Origin: an uncultured Parabacteroides sp.
Lineage (GTDB): Bacteria; Bacteroidota; Bacteroidia; Bacteroidales; Tannerellaceae
Length of the DNA: 64,000 nucleotides
Direction: 5' to 3'
Assembly: GCA_949296075.1 (NCBI GenBank)
Contig: CASFNG010000003.1
Span: 239,419-303,418, forward strand
Shown: piece by piece, positions 9,255-17,577 of the stretch
Layout: every line of letters starts with the position of its first letter
Position numbering within the stretch: the stretch's first letter is position 1
Notes under the pieces: model-generated
Databases searched by the model: none
What the model was told of the DNA's origin: nothing
What the model saw: the letters and a program-made list of their open reading frames with translations, nothing else
Program-made: the position numbers and the translations under genes

Positions 9255-10088
9255 TCATCGCGCCTCGAAATTATACTCGAACGTATAGCGATACAGGCTC
9301 GTCTGCCCCTCGCCGCTCTCGTGTATGGTCATCGCCGTGACATAATCGCCCACCGTAGTATAGGAATAGGTGTATTCCGACAACGTAACGCCCGGATCCA
9401 GGATCGAATAGGTATAAGCCCGCATGGGCAGATTACGGTTGGAGGCTCCATGCAGGAGGTTCAGCGGACTTACCGCATCGAAGTCCACGGGAGCGAACGA
9501 CCCGATTACCCGCAGAGGGAAATTAGCGGGGGCAAGCTCCATCCCGTACTCATAACGCATCTCCCTATTATCCAAGGATTGCGCGTAAAGTACCGCGTTC
9601 CCATTCTCCCAGGTGTAGCGCTCGTATTCCGGGTAATCCCGCTCCTCGTAACCGGATCCGGTCTCACTGGGCCACCTCGTCTGCCAAGAGGTCTGTATCC
9701 ATTCGGAACCGGAGTAGCGGTAGGTATAGGTATCGCTGGTATAGATCTCATTGCTCGCGCCCGGGTTTTCCCGGGAGACTTTATGCCCGGTAATCACGCC
9801 ACCGCTGAGGGTGTACTCGTCCACGAGCGAATCGGAGCTGACCTTAGTCACCGATAATTTGTCATCCACGTAGATAAACAGCCAACGATCGCCATCATAA
9901 TTGATACTCGAAATCTTCCCGTCGCTCGTATAATGAATATCCGCTTCGAAAAGCGGTGCCGCATTGCCATCTTTGTAGCAAGAGACCTTCGTCAACTTGT
10001 TCAGCGCCGGGGTCAAAGGCTGGTCATCATCCCCACAAGCCGTAAGCCCGATCATCCCGATCAACAGACCCATTACATACTTTTTCAT
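9255..10088 (-). CDS. DUF4595-like lipoprotein, function unknown
   Basis: A 277-residue lipoprotein with lipobox LTAC (Cys18) followed by GDDDQ, an acidic stretch compatible with surface export. The remainder is a series of beta strands with repeated Y/W-rich motifs (for example DGDRWLFIYVDDKL and EYTYSYT), like the DUF4595 family and loosely like RHS/YD-type repeats. No catalytic motif is visible. The family assignment rests on overall pattern and could be wrong. A -7-like box lies just upstream at 10117-10124, divergent from the GH3 promoter. Confidence 0.7.
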   Translation of the reverse strand: MKKYVMGLLIGMIGLTACGDDDQPLTPALNKLTKVSCYKDGNAAPLFEADIHYTSDGKISSINYDGDRWLFIYVDDKLSVTKVSSDSLVDEYTLSGGVITGHKVSRENPGASNEIYTSDTYTYRYSGSEWIQTSWQTRWPSETGSGYEERDYPEYERYTWENGNAVLYAQSLDNREMRYEYGMELAPANFPLRVIGSFAPVDFDAVSPLNLLHGASNRNLPMRAYTYSILDPGVTLSEYTYSYTTVGDYVTAMTIHESGEGQTSLYRYTFEYNFEAR

Positions 10089-10116
10089 TGTCCTCTCCTG
10101 TTTAAATCCATGTAGG

Positions 10117-10124
10117 CAAAAATA
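10117..10124 (-). promoter_or_regulatory. candidate -7 box for the DUF4595-like gene
   Basis: TATTTTTG on the minus strand fits TAnnTTTG and lies 29 bases before the start codon. No TTG is present at the proper -33 distance. Confidence 0.45.
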
Positions 10125-10173
10125 AAGATTTTAGGGGAACGAGTTGAAATGTAAGCAATTTTAAGCATCCATG

Positions 10174-10205
10174 TTTGAAAAAACGTTTTTAAAAGCATAG
10201 ATTTG
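10174..10205 (+). promoter_or_regulatory. Bacteroidetes-type promoter of the GH3 gene
   Basis: TTTG (10174-10177), then exactly 20 bases, then TAGATTTG (10198-10205). This matches both elements and the spacing of the Bacteroidetes primary sigma factor promoter (TTTG-N19-21-TAnnTTTG). Transcription would start near 10212, leaving a leader of about 50 or 80 bases depending on the start codon. Confidence 0.85.
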
Positions 10206-10260
10206 TAGTCACATTATTCCTCCTAAAATTCTATTTCCAAATAGCTTACAATAAGAGATA

Positions 10261-12900
10261 ATGTACATGAAACAATATTTAAGTTTTAATAATATGAAAA
10301 TGAAACAACTGACCGTAGCGGCACTCACCCTCGCGCTCGCTACCTCTTGCGCGGAAAAGCGACAAGATTATCCGTTCAGGAACCCGGATCTCCCCTTGGA
10401 GGAACGTGTGGAGGATCTGCTGTCACGATTGACTCCCGAGGAGAAGATCGGGCAGATGATGAATGTCACACCTGCCATCGAGCGGCTTGGGATCCCCACG
10501 TACGACTGGTGGAACGAGGCTCTCCACGGCGTGGCACGCGCCGGACAAGCCACCGTGTTCCCGCAAGCGATCGCCTTGGCGGCTACCTTCGACGACAATG
10601 CCGTGCAAGAGACCTTCACGATGGTCAGCGACGAGGCACGCGCCAAGTACCATCATTACCAGCGGAACAAGGAATACGACCGCTACAAGGGGCTGACGTT
10701 CTGGACGCCCAACATCAATATCTTCCGGGATCCGCGCTGGGGGCGCGGCATGGAGACTTACGGGGAAGACCCTTTCCTGACAACCCGCATGGGGCTGGCG
10801 GTCACCCGTGGCTTGCAAGGAGATGATCCGACCTATTATAAGACGCACGCCTGCGCCAAGCATTATGCCGTACATAGCGGGCCGGAATGGAATCGCCATG
10901 AGTTCGACGTGAGTGTCACCCCACGCGATTTGTACGAGACCTACCTCCCGGCTTTCGAGGCGCTGGTGACCGAGGGTGACGTACAGGAGGTGATGTGCGC
11001 TTACAACCGTTTCGAGGGGAAACCTTGCTGTAGTAGCGACAAATTACTGGTAGACATCCTGCGTAACAGTTGGGGATACAACGGAATTATCGTCTCCGAT
11101 TGTGGCGCGATCGACGACTTCTGGCAAAGAGACGAGCGCACGCCTCGCCATGAGACGCATCCTGACGCGGAAAGCGCCTCGGCCGATGCCGTGTTGAGTG
11201 GTACGGACTTGGAGTGCGGTGGCAGTTACCGATCGCTAAAGAAGGCGTTGGCCGACGGAAAGATCGCGGAGAAAGACATTGATGTATCCCTACGCCGGCT
11301 GCTGAAGGGGCGGTTCGAGTTAGGGATGTTCGATCCCGATGAGCGCGTGCCTTACTCGAAAATACCGTACAGTGTGGTGGAGAGCCCCGAGCACGTGGCA
11401 AAAGCCTTGGAGATGGCTCGCAAGAGTATCGTCCTCTTGAAGAATGAGAATAATATGTTGCCCTTGTCTAAAGGGATAAAGAAGATCGCGGTGGTCGGTC
11501 CAAACGCGGCGGATTCTACCATGCTGTGGGCAAACTACAATGGTTTCCCCTCCAAGACCGTCACGATCTTAGAGGGTATCCGTAACAAGGTGCCCGACGC
11601 TGAGGTAATCTACGAGCTGGGTTGCAATCATACCGCCGACTTCGTCATGATGGATCAGGGGAATCATATTAACTCCCCCGCCGGACAGGGATTCGCTGCC
11701 GAGTTTTTCAACAATACCGAGTTCGAAGGGACTCCTGTTTACTCGGGATTGGTCAAGGAGCTGCATTATACGACAGGAGGCAACACCCAATTCGCCCCGA
11801 ACGTGAACCTATCGAACTTCACGGCACGCTTCACGGGCGAGTTCACCTCCCCCATAGACGGGCCGATCGAGCTGAAGCTTTCCGGCAACGACGCTTTCCG
11901 CCTGTTCATTGGCGAGAAGAAGGTGGCCGAGGTATGGGAGAACGAATATGGAGCGGAGAAGACATACGTGCTGAACGCCAAGAAGGGCGAGAAGTATCCC
12001 CTCAGGATAGACTATATGCAACGCATAGGAAGCGCCGACCTGAACTTCTCGATCGGCGTACGCACGCCGGTGGATTTCCAAGGAACGGCCAACAAGGTGA
12101 AAGACGCTGACGTGATCGTCTTCGTAGGTGGTATTTCCCCGAGATTAGAGGGCGAGGAGATGCCTGTCGACGCGGAAGGATTCCGGAAGGGAGACCGCAC
12201 GAACATCGAGATACCGGCGGTACAGAAGAATATGGTTAAGGCATTGGTAGCCACGGGGAAACCGGTGGTCTATGTCGTATGCACAGGTAGCGCGTTGGCA
12301 TTGAACTGGGAGGACGATCACGTGAACGCGATCGTGAACGCCTGGTACGGAGGCCAAGAGGGAGGAACGGCAGTGGCGGATGTCCTGTTCGGGGATTACA
12401 ATCCGGCAGGCAGGCTCCCGGTCACCTTCTATAAGTCGGTGGATCAGCTGCCGGATTTCCAGGATTACAGCATGAGGGGACGTACCTATCGCTATATGAC
12501 GCAGACCCCGCTTTATCCCTTCGGGTACGGGTTGAGCTATACGACCTTCTCCTATAAGGACGCGAAGCTGTCGAAAGACAAGATCTCAGCCGATGAGCCG
12601 GTGACGCTCTCCTTCACCCTCGCCAATACAGGCAAGATGGACGGGGATGAGGTAGCGCAGATCTATATCAAGAACCCGAACGATCCGGCAGGCCCGCTGA
12701 AGGCGTTGAAGGCGTTCAAGCGTATCCACGTAAAGGCCGGGGAGGAACAGGAGGTGAGCATCCAATTGGATCCGAGCGCCTTCCGGTCGTTCAACGATAA
12801 CACGCAAACCTGGGAGATCCGTCCGGGCGATTACCAAGTCATGTATGGCGGCTCTTCGGCAAATAAGGACTTGAGGCAACTCAACCTGACGATCCAATAG
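10261..12900 (+). CDS. GH3 glycosidase with inserted PA14 domain and C-terminal Fn3-like domain (beta-xylosidase/beta-glucosidase)
   Basis: An 879-residue exported lipoprotein (868 if started at the ATG at 10294, which places the signal sequence first; lipobox around TSCAEK). The first half is the GH3 barrel with GLTFWTPNINIFRDPRWGRG, KHYAVHSGPE and the nucleophile Asp280 in IIVSDCGAIDDF. The alpha/beta sandwich domain is interrupted at about residues 476-620 by a PA14-like carbohydrate-binding insert (AEFFNNTEFEGTPV) and ends in an Fn3-like domain. Such enzymes remove terminal beta-linked sugars. The pattern is closest to plant-cell-wall beta-xylosidases, but beta-glucosidase activity cannot be excluded. 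It is monocistronic, with its own promoter and terminator. Confidence 0.92.
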   Translation: MYMKQYLSFNNMKMKQLTVAALTLALATSCAEKRQDYPFRNPDLPLEERVEDLLSRLTPEEKIGQMMNVTPAIERLGIPTYDWWNEALHGVARAGQATVFPQAIALAATFDDNAVQETFTMVSDEARAKYHHYQRNKEYDRYKGLTFWTPNINIFRDPRWGRGMETYGEDPFLTTRMGLAVTRGLQGDDPTYYKTHACAKHYAVHSGPEWNRHEFDVSVTPRDLYETYLPAFEALVTEGDVQEVMCAYNRFEGKPCCSSDKLLVDILRNSWGYNGIIVSDCGAIDDFWQRDERTPRHETHPDAESASADAVLSGTDLECGGSYRSLKKALADGKIAEKDIDVSLRRLLKGRFELGMFDPDERVPYSKIPYSVVESPEHVAKALEMARKSIVLLKNENNMLPLSKGIKKIAVVGPNAADSTMLWANYNGFPSKTVTILEGIRNKVPDAEVIYELGCNHTADFVMMDQGNHINSPAGQGFAAEFFNNTEFEGTPVYSGLVKELHYTTGGNTQFAPNVNLSNFTARFTGEFTSPIDGPIELKLSGNDAFRLFIGEKKVAEVWENEYGAEKTYVLNAKKGEKYPLRIDYMQRIGSADLNFSIGVRTPVDFQGTANKVKDADVIVFVGGISPRLEGEEMPVDAEGFRKGDRTNIEIPAVQKNMVKALVATGKPVVYVVCTGSALALNWEDDHVNAIVNAWYGGQEGGTAVADVLFGDYNPAGRLPVTFYKSVDQLPDFQDYSMRGRTYRYMTQTPLYPFGYGLSYTTFSYKDAKLSKDKISADEPVTLSFTLANTGKMDGDEVAQIYIKNPNDPAGPLKALKAFKRIHVKAGEEQEVSIQLDPSAFRSFNDNTQTWEIRPGDYQVMYGGSSANKDLRQLNLTIQ

Positions 12901-12930
12901 CAGGACAAAAGCACGACAGGTCCTAAAAAT

Positions 12931-13024
12931 CCCGAGGCTTGGGATCCACAATTCCGCGGCTTGGGAGTGATAATCCCAAGCCGCGGGAGCCACGCTTCCA
13001 CAGCTTGGGAATGACAGTCTCCCC
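12931..13024. repeat. GCTTGGGA repeat cluster with a 13-bp hairpin
   Basis: The core GGCTTGGGA or AGCTTGGGA occurs three times on the plus strand (near 12936, 12958 and 13002), each followed by a similar stretch such as TGATAATCCC or TGACAGTCTCC. The middle copy forms a perfect 13-bp hairpin, CCGCGGCTTGGGA / TCCCAAGCCGCGG (12954-12966 and 12974-12986, 7-base loop). There is no T-run after it, and a separate strong terminator follows at 13040, so it is not simply a terminator. It looks like a small dispersed-repeat or REP-like element. Confidence 0.6.
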
Positions 13025-13039
13025 GCAGGGCATGAAAAA

Positions 13040-13070
13040 GGGGTGCGCTTCACTATTTGAAGCGCACCCC
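13040..13070. terminator. bidirectional terminator between the GH3 gene and the outer-membrane protein gene
   Basis: A perfect 13-bp stem, GGGGTGCGCTTCA / TGAAGCGCACCCC, with a 5-base loop, AAAAA on the left and TCTTTT on the right. It serves converging genes. Confidence 0.9.
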
Positions 13071-13111
13071 TCTTTTGTATATCTTATCTATCCCCAAGCA
13101 CCTCTCTCCCA

Positions 13112-14365
13112 TCAAAACTTCTTGATCAAGAAGGAGGGATTGACACGCATATAGGCACCGGCGGAGAAACTCGTGGCGCTTCCCATCGGGACAAGGCCTC
13201 CCTCCCCGTCTGTCATCTCGCCGGACAGATGATGGAACACATCCACGTCCACGCCGATCGAGAAACCTTTCCCTAACTGACGGGAATATTCCAGCCCTAA
13301 ATAGACCAGCTTCGGGCGCTGGAAGGTAACTCCCCTATCGCTCATCGAGGCCGCTCCGAAAAAAGGATTCCCGAAAAGGGAGATAAAATCCTCGCACTGC
13401 CAATAGGCCGTCTTCACCCGAAAATCATAAATATCGACGGAAGTCCGGGCATACACGCCATAGCCACTGTCGAAAGGCCAGATACTGCCCGCCTGCTGAT
13501 AGTAACCCACCAGATCCAGCTCCACCTCCATTTTCTTAAAGAGACGGTGATTGATGTTCCATACCCCGCCGATACCGACAGCGCCGTTCATCAAGGTCTG
13601 CACGGAGTTCTGGTAAAGCGTGTCGATCTCGCCGCCCCGATGCTGCGCCAACGCCTGGACCGGCGAATAAAAATGCAGTCGGGAAGCCGGGTCGTTATAC
13701 TTCACCCGAGAGGAAAGCCCTACGGTAAAGGCCTCCTGATGCACGTCCTTCCGGAAAATGAAACTTTGCCAATTGACCCAAACGTCCAGGTCGAACGCCT
13801 TGGAGTCGAACAAGACTTGCAAACCGGCCTCGGGATCACAGGTCAAGTTCAGCTCCGGATTATACAGCGGCTCTATCAGACGGTGGTTCGCCGCCCCATA
13901 AATATTCCCGAGCACGATGTTCACATGCTCCGAAAGCGCCATCTGAGCCCGGAAATAGGGAAGCACATGCACCCCTTTCTGATACTGTTTCCCTTTCCAG
14001 TAAGCGATGTCCTGATAGGCCATGCTCGGGTATTTATTCGCCCCATGATACACGAGCAGATGGATCCCCGCCTCTAACTTGACATTCCGCAAGGGATAAT
14101 ACACCGCTTTCGGCTGTACCCAAAGCCCCGGCAGGGAGTAGCCTTTGGTGAACTTTCCCGTATACTCGTTATCCTTGAAGAAACTGATATTGTCAAGCTC
14201 CACCGACAGTTCCCGCACTTTAGCCGTGTCGATATGATAATCACTGTGATATATCTTCTCCTCCACCTGCGCCCTCACAGGGACAAGAGGGCCGCTCCCC
14301 CACAAAAAGGAGCAGAGAATGACACCCCACGTACTCGCTTTCCCCATCTTTATCTGATTTTTCAC
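13112..14365 (-). CDS. probable outer-membrane protein, function unknown
   Basis: A 417-residue protein with an N-terminal signal sequence (hydrophobic run ending in VRAQ, about residue 33). The rest is rich in aromatic, amphipathic strands (for example LEAGIHLLVYHGANKYP and WNINHRLFKKMEVELDLVGYYQQ), typical of Bacteroidetes outer-membrane barrels. It ends in MRVNPSFLIKKF. I do not recognise a family. An alternative start at Met7 would also give a signal peptide. It is flanked by terminators on both sides and so appears to be a single-gene unit. Confidence 0.7.
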   Translation of the reverse strand: MKNQIKMGKASTWGVILCSFLWGSGPLVPVRAQVEEKIYHSDYHIDTAKVRELSVELDNISFFKDNEYTGKFTKGYSLPGLWVQPKAVYYPLRNVKLEAGIHLLVYHGANKYPSMAYQDIAYWKGKQYQKGVHVLPYFRAQMALSEHVNIVLGNIYGAANHRLIEPLYNPELNLTCDPEAGLQVLFDSKAFDLDVWVNWQSFIFRKDVHQEAFTVGLSSRVKYNDPASRLHFYSPVQALAQHRGGEIDTLYQNSVQTLMNGAVGIGGVWNINHRLFKKMEVELDLVGYYQQAGSIWPFDSGYGVYARTSVDIYDFRVKTAYWQCEDFISLFGNPFFGAASMSDRGVTFQRPKLVYLGLEYSRQLGKGFSIGVDVDVFHHLSGEMTDGEGGLVPMGSATSFSAGAYMRVNPSFLIKKF

Positions 14366-14413
14366 GCGAACATAGCAAAATAGGGCGAGAAATCAGGCCT
14401 ATAAGAAACGAAA

Positions 14414-14445
14414 GTAGGGAGAAAACGGAATCCGTTCCTCCCTAC
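14414..14445 (-). terminator. terminator after the universal stress protein gene
   Basis: On the minus strand GTAGGGAG-x-AACGGA pairs with TCCGTT-x-CTCCCTAC, with one internal mismatch and almost no loop, followed by TTTCGTTTC. It sits 30 bases after the stop of the Usp gene. Confidence 0.65.
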
Positions 14446-14475
14446 CTTATAGCTACGGCTCTTTACCGAAAATCA

Positions 14476-15597
14476 TTACTTATGGCTATCTATCACCAAC
14501 AGCGCGGTATCCGTATGGAATAGCATCTTACGGGCGATCGACGGGTTGAACATCCTCGCCAAGATATTGCGCCGGTACGAGCTCAAGGCGATCACGTCAA
14601 TCTGCTCCTCCCTCACGAACTTCTCTATCGCCAAGAGCAAATCGCCATCCGCCAATACCGTATGGCTGATCTTCGCCTCGGGATACTGCCGCTTCAGGTA
14701 CTCATGGATTCCCGTAAGGCGGATCTCGTTCCACTCATCCCTGCTGGTCGATATGTTGAACAAGTGGATGTTCAAGTCGAGCCCCTTGACAAGTTCCATG
14801 AACTTATCGAACGAGACAAGGTCACGCTGGTTGAAAGAGGTGGCGAAAGCGATGTTCCTCGCGTCGCGAAGGTCGGTAAACGGCACGTTCTCCGGTATCG
14901 CCAGCACGGGAGCCTTGTTCACCTCGATCACCTCGCCCGTCACGCTCCCGATCAGGTCGATGTCCTTCTGGCTCTTTCCCCTCGTGCCCATCACGATCAA
15001 CGTGGGGCGGTATTCCTTGCTATACGCGATGATCTCCTCCTCCGGGAGCCCCTCCCGCAATACGAAGTCGTACTTAACCTTCGGGAGCTCTCCCGATTCC
15101 ATCTTCTGGTTGATGTAATCGCAGATATTCCCCATATCGACCTTGACGCGTTGCAAGATATGCTGGACGGATCCCTCCTCGTCCGTATGATAGGCCAAGG
15201 TATCTCCCATCGGGATAGCCGAGGGGAAATAAGGGCTGAAATAGGCATGCATGATCATCACCTCGGCATCCACCACGGAAGCGTAGTTGATTCCCAGCTC
15301 ACAAGCCTTCAAGGAATAGTCAGAGAAGTCGACGGGGATCAGGATCTTCTTCGTGGTGTCCACCACCTCTTCCTCCACCGGTTCCTCGAACCATTTGTTG
15401 TCCTCAATGATGCGTAAAGCATGCGGCAAATCGCTCTCCTTGATACGCACACGTACCCCCGCCGATACGACGGGCTGTATCTGGTTCACGTTGTGGATAT
15501 AAACCTCGATGCCCTCGGTCTCAAGGATCGTCTTTAAGATCTGGGCTTTCTCAAACGTGTGGATCGCTAACGTTATCAATTTGTCTTCCATATCCAT
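14476..15597 (-). CDS. DUF2007-like domain fused to tandem universal stress protein domains
   Basis: A 373-residue cytoplasmic protein in three parts. Residues 1-75 resemble the DUF2007 putative signal-transducing domain (TFEKAQILKTILETEGIEVY). Residues about 85-235 are a universal stress protein domain with a full ATP-binding motif G-x2-G-x9-G-S (starting GTRGKSQ, ending LIGS). Residues about 240-373 are a second Usp domain in which this motif is lost (ALSSYRRNILARMF). This suggests one nucleotide-binding and one structural Usp unit. Tandem Usp proteins are stress-response proteins; the ligand sensed is unknown. Met3 is an alternative start. Confidence 0.85.
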   Translation of the reverse strand: MDMEDKLITLAIHTFEKAQILKTILETEGIEVYIHNVNQIQPVVSAGVRVRIKESDLPHALRIIEDNKWFEEPVEEEVVDTTKKILIPVDFSDYSLKACELGINYASVVDAEVMIMHAYFSPYFPSAIPMGDTLAYHTDEEGSVQHILQRVKVDMGNICDYINQKMESGELPKVKYDFVLREGLPEEEIIAYSKEYRPTLIVMGTRGKSQKDIDLIGSVTGEVIEVNKAPVLAIPENVPFTDLRDARNIAFATSFNQRDLVSFDKFMELVKGLDLNIHLFNISTSRDEWNEIRLTGIHEYLKRQYPEAKISHTVLADGDLLLAIEKFVREEQIDVIALSSYRRNILARMFNPSIARKMLFHTDTALLVIDSHK

Positions 15598-15642
15598 ACA
15601 TTTTTAAGTTAAACAATCGAGAATCATGGTTTTCAGAATAAA

Positions 15643-15678
15643 AAAATCCCAAAGCGCCCGTGTCGGCCCTGGGATTTT
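15643..15678. terminator. terminator after the small HTH gene
   Basis: AAAATCCCA (15643-15651) pairs with TGGGATTTT (15670-15678), with further G/C-rich sequence in the loop. On the minus strand the stem is followed by TTT, fitting the end of the gene that stops at 15701. Confidence 0.65.
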
Positions 15679-15700
15679 CTATCAAGATATGTTCGCCTCG

Positions 15701-15973
15701 TCACGCTTTCGGTGCCTCACCCTCCTGGCTCTCGGCCAAGATTTGCAAGGCACGCTCAAAAATCGTCGTATCGTCTAAGACGACCAATCCGCCGTCCGGG
15801 CCCGGTTCTATATGGAATCCGCAACTCCTTCCGTCCTTGTAGTTATGTCCACCGAAATAATTACGGACGGTCTCGACCCTCAATCCCAGCTCATCCGCGA
15901 TGCGTTGGATACTTCCGTCAGGCAAGGAGTCTTTCAATTTCCTGAGTTCGTTGAATGTGATTGTCTTTGTCAT
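15701..15973 (-). CDS. small helix-turn-helix DNA-binding protein, role unknown
   Basis: A 90-residue protein. Residues about 20-42 (SIQRIADELGLRVETVRNYFGG) look like a helix-turn-helix with an RIADELG helix and a recognition helix beginning VETVRNYF. The middle (HIEPGPDGGLVVLDD) is a short beta hairpin and the end (TIFERALQILAE) an acidic helix. Reminiscent of small regulators found in Bacteroidales, but I cannot name it or its target. It is transcribed alone; a terminator follows. Confidence 0.7.
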   Translation of the reverse strand: MTKTITFNELRKLKDSLPDGSIQRIADELGLRVETVRNYFGGHNYKDGRSCGFHIEPGPDGGLVVLDDTTIFERALQILAESQEGEAPKA

Positions 15974-16106
15974 GAATACTTAATTTGAAGGTTAATACCC
16001 TTGTTGATTATGATGCCCCTAACTTAGCGATTTGGCTTGAGGAAAACAAATAATTCACCCGCAAAATGGCCGAGAAGGGATTATGCTTTACGGCATACTT
16101 TCTCGA

Positions 16107-16799
16107 TCAATGTAGGCAAGAAATCAAAAAATCTTCCAAAAGGATTAATAAAAGGATGGTCAACCAAATGGAACAGGCGATCAGACGCGTCCGCCGGCGT
16201 GAGTAGAGCGCCGGCACGGTATCCCCGGCAGGGAGCGGGAAGAAAGCCCGTGTGGCGCGAAGATAGAGAAGGTATACCAAATACCCGAACAGGCAGCCGG
16301 ATAGAGCCCCGGGGATAATGTCGGAGATGAAATGCACGCCTAAGTAAACGCGGGAGTAGGCGGTCAGCGTCGCCCAGAAGAAAAGCGTCCAGCCGAGCAG
16401 CTTGTCGCGCAGGATAAGAGACATCAAGGTGGCGAAACCAAAGGCGTTGGCGGCGTGGCTGGAGATGAACCCGTACAACCCGCCCCGATAATCAAAGACG
16501 ACCTTCACCTGATCCATGAAATCGGGATGATGCGTCGGACGGAACCGGGTGAATAGCGGCTTGCAGAGATGCGAGGCGAACTGGTCGCAAAGCGTGATCG
16601 TGAGCGCGATCGCCAAGAAGATCGGCAGCCAAATCCTCCAGCTCTTCCGGTAACAGAGCACGGCTATGATAAAAACGGCCAACGGCAGCCAGACCACCTT
16701 CCCGGAATACAGCCACATAAAGTGATCCAGAAAAGCGGAATCGCTGCCGTTAAGCAGGAAGAAAGCGTCACGCTCCCACACCAAGAATCGCTCCAGCAT
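16107..16799 (-). CDS. PAP2-family membrane phosphatase
   Basis: A 230-residue integral membrane protein with five or six hydrophobic segments and the three PAP2 motifs: KPLFTRFRP, SSHAANAFG (with the catalytic His) and SRVYLGVHFISDIIPG (second catalytic His and Asp). Enzymes of this family dephosphorylate lipid phosphates such as undecaprenyl pyrophosphate, phosphatidate or lipid A phosphates; the substrate here is not determined. It starts 2 bases after batE ends, so it is the last gene of the Bat operon. Confidence 0.9.
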   Translation of the reverse strand: MLERFLVWERDAFFLLNGSDSAFLDHFMWLYSGKVVWLPLAVFIIAVLCYRKSWRIWLPIFLAIALTITLCDQFASHLCKPLFTRFRPTHHPDFMDQVKVVFDYRGGLYGFISSHAANAFGFATLMSLILRDKLLGWTLFFWATLTAYSRVYLGVHFISDIIPGALSGCLFGYLVYLLYLRATRAFFPLPAGDTVPALYSRRRTRLIACSIWLTILLLILLEDFLISCLH

Positions 16800-16801
16800 C
16801 C

Positions 16802-17572
16802 TTAAATCGTTTCGAGGTCCTTGCTAAGCATCCATCCCACATGGCCATCTTCTACTATGATCTCGCTCCACTCGCCGAGGGTGCTTTTCACCGTCACGCC
16901 CGTCCCCTCATGAAGCACGAACAGATCCGTTCCGCTCGCGTCGGGCGAGCTTTTAAGCGTAACGGTAGGGACAAACACGATAGCCCGCGTACGGTTCAGC
17001 ATATCCGCCTTCTGGCGGCTCGCGAAAATATTGGAGAAAACGACCAAGACGAGGGAGAGCAGCCCCACATAGAATCCTATCTTTTTCAAACGGATCCAGC
17101 GAGCGAAGAAAAACAAGACCAAGCAGAGGATGAAGACCAAGAAAAACAGGATCCCCCATTGCCCCCAAGCGTCAGCGGAGGCCAAGTCCTCTACCTGATT
17201 GAACCATTTCACCAGGAAGAACTCCCCGACAGGCTCGATCTTGTCCACGGTCTTCTGACGAGCCATCTGGAGATTAAAGCGGGCGTCGCCGTCACCCGGG
17301 TTCAACAAAAGGCTCCGCTCGTAGTTCAAGATAGCGGGAGCGATCTTGCCCGCCTTGTAATAGGCGTTACCCAAGTTGTAATATACGGCCGCGGATTCCC
17401 CCTCGTCGCGCAAGATCCCTTCGTATAACTCGATCGCTTTCGCGTAATCCTCTTTCGAGTAAGCGGCTTCCGCCTCTTTCAAGGCGGAGTCTTGCGCTTG
17501 AATGAATCCCGCCAACAGGCAGAAACATCCCAAGAAGAACAATATCTTTCGCATAACCTTATTTATTTCCAT
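16802..17572 (-). CDS. batE: BatE: TPR protein with membrane segments and SH3-like domain
   Basis: A 256-residue protein: signal sequence (ending FIQAQ), TPR repeats at about 30-105 (KAIELYEGIL, AVYYNLGNAYYKAGKIAPAI), two membrane segments around 135-185, and a C-terminal bacterial SH3 domain (ending WSEIIVEDGHVGWMLSKDL). This order is that of BatE in Bacteroides. Bat proteins are linked to oxygen tolerance, but the molecular role is unclear; the SH3 part may bind peptidoglycan or a protein partner. It begins 5 bases after batD. Met7 is an alternative start that puts the signal first. Confidence 0.88.
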   Translation of the reverse strand: MEINKVMRKILFFLGCFCLLAGFIQAQDSALKEAEAAYSKEDYAKAIELYEGILRDEGESAAVYYNLGNAYYKAGKIAPAILNYERSLLLNPGDGDARFNLQMARQKTVDKIEPVGEFFLVKWFNQVEDLASADAWGQWGILFFLVFILCLVLFFFARWIRLKKIGFYVGLLSLVLVVFSNIFASRQKADMLNRTRAIVFVPTVTLKSSPDASGTDLFVLHEGTGVTVKSTLGEWSEIIVEDGHVGWMLSKDLETI

Positions 17573-17577
17573 GCCAT

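Noticed and set aside
12954-12986. The hairpin after the GH3 gene as a rho-independent terminator
   Set aside because: It has no T-run and a complete terminator lies 50 bases later.
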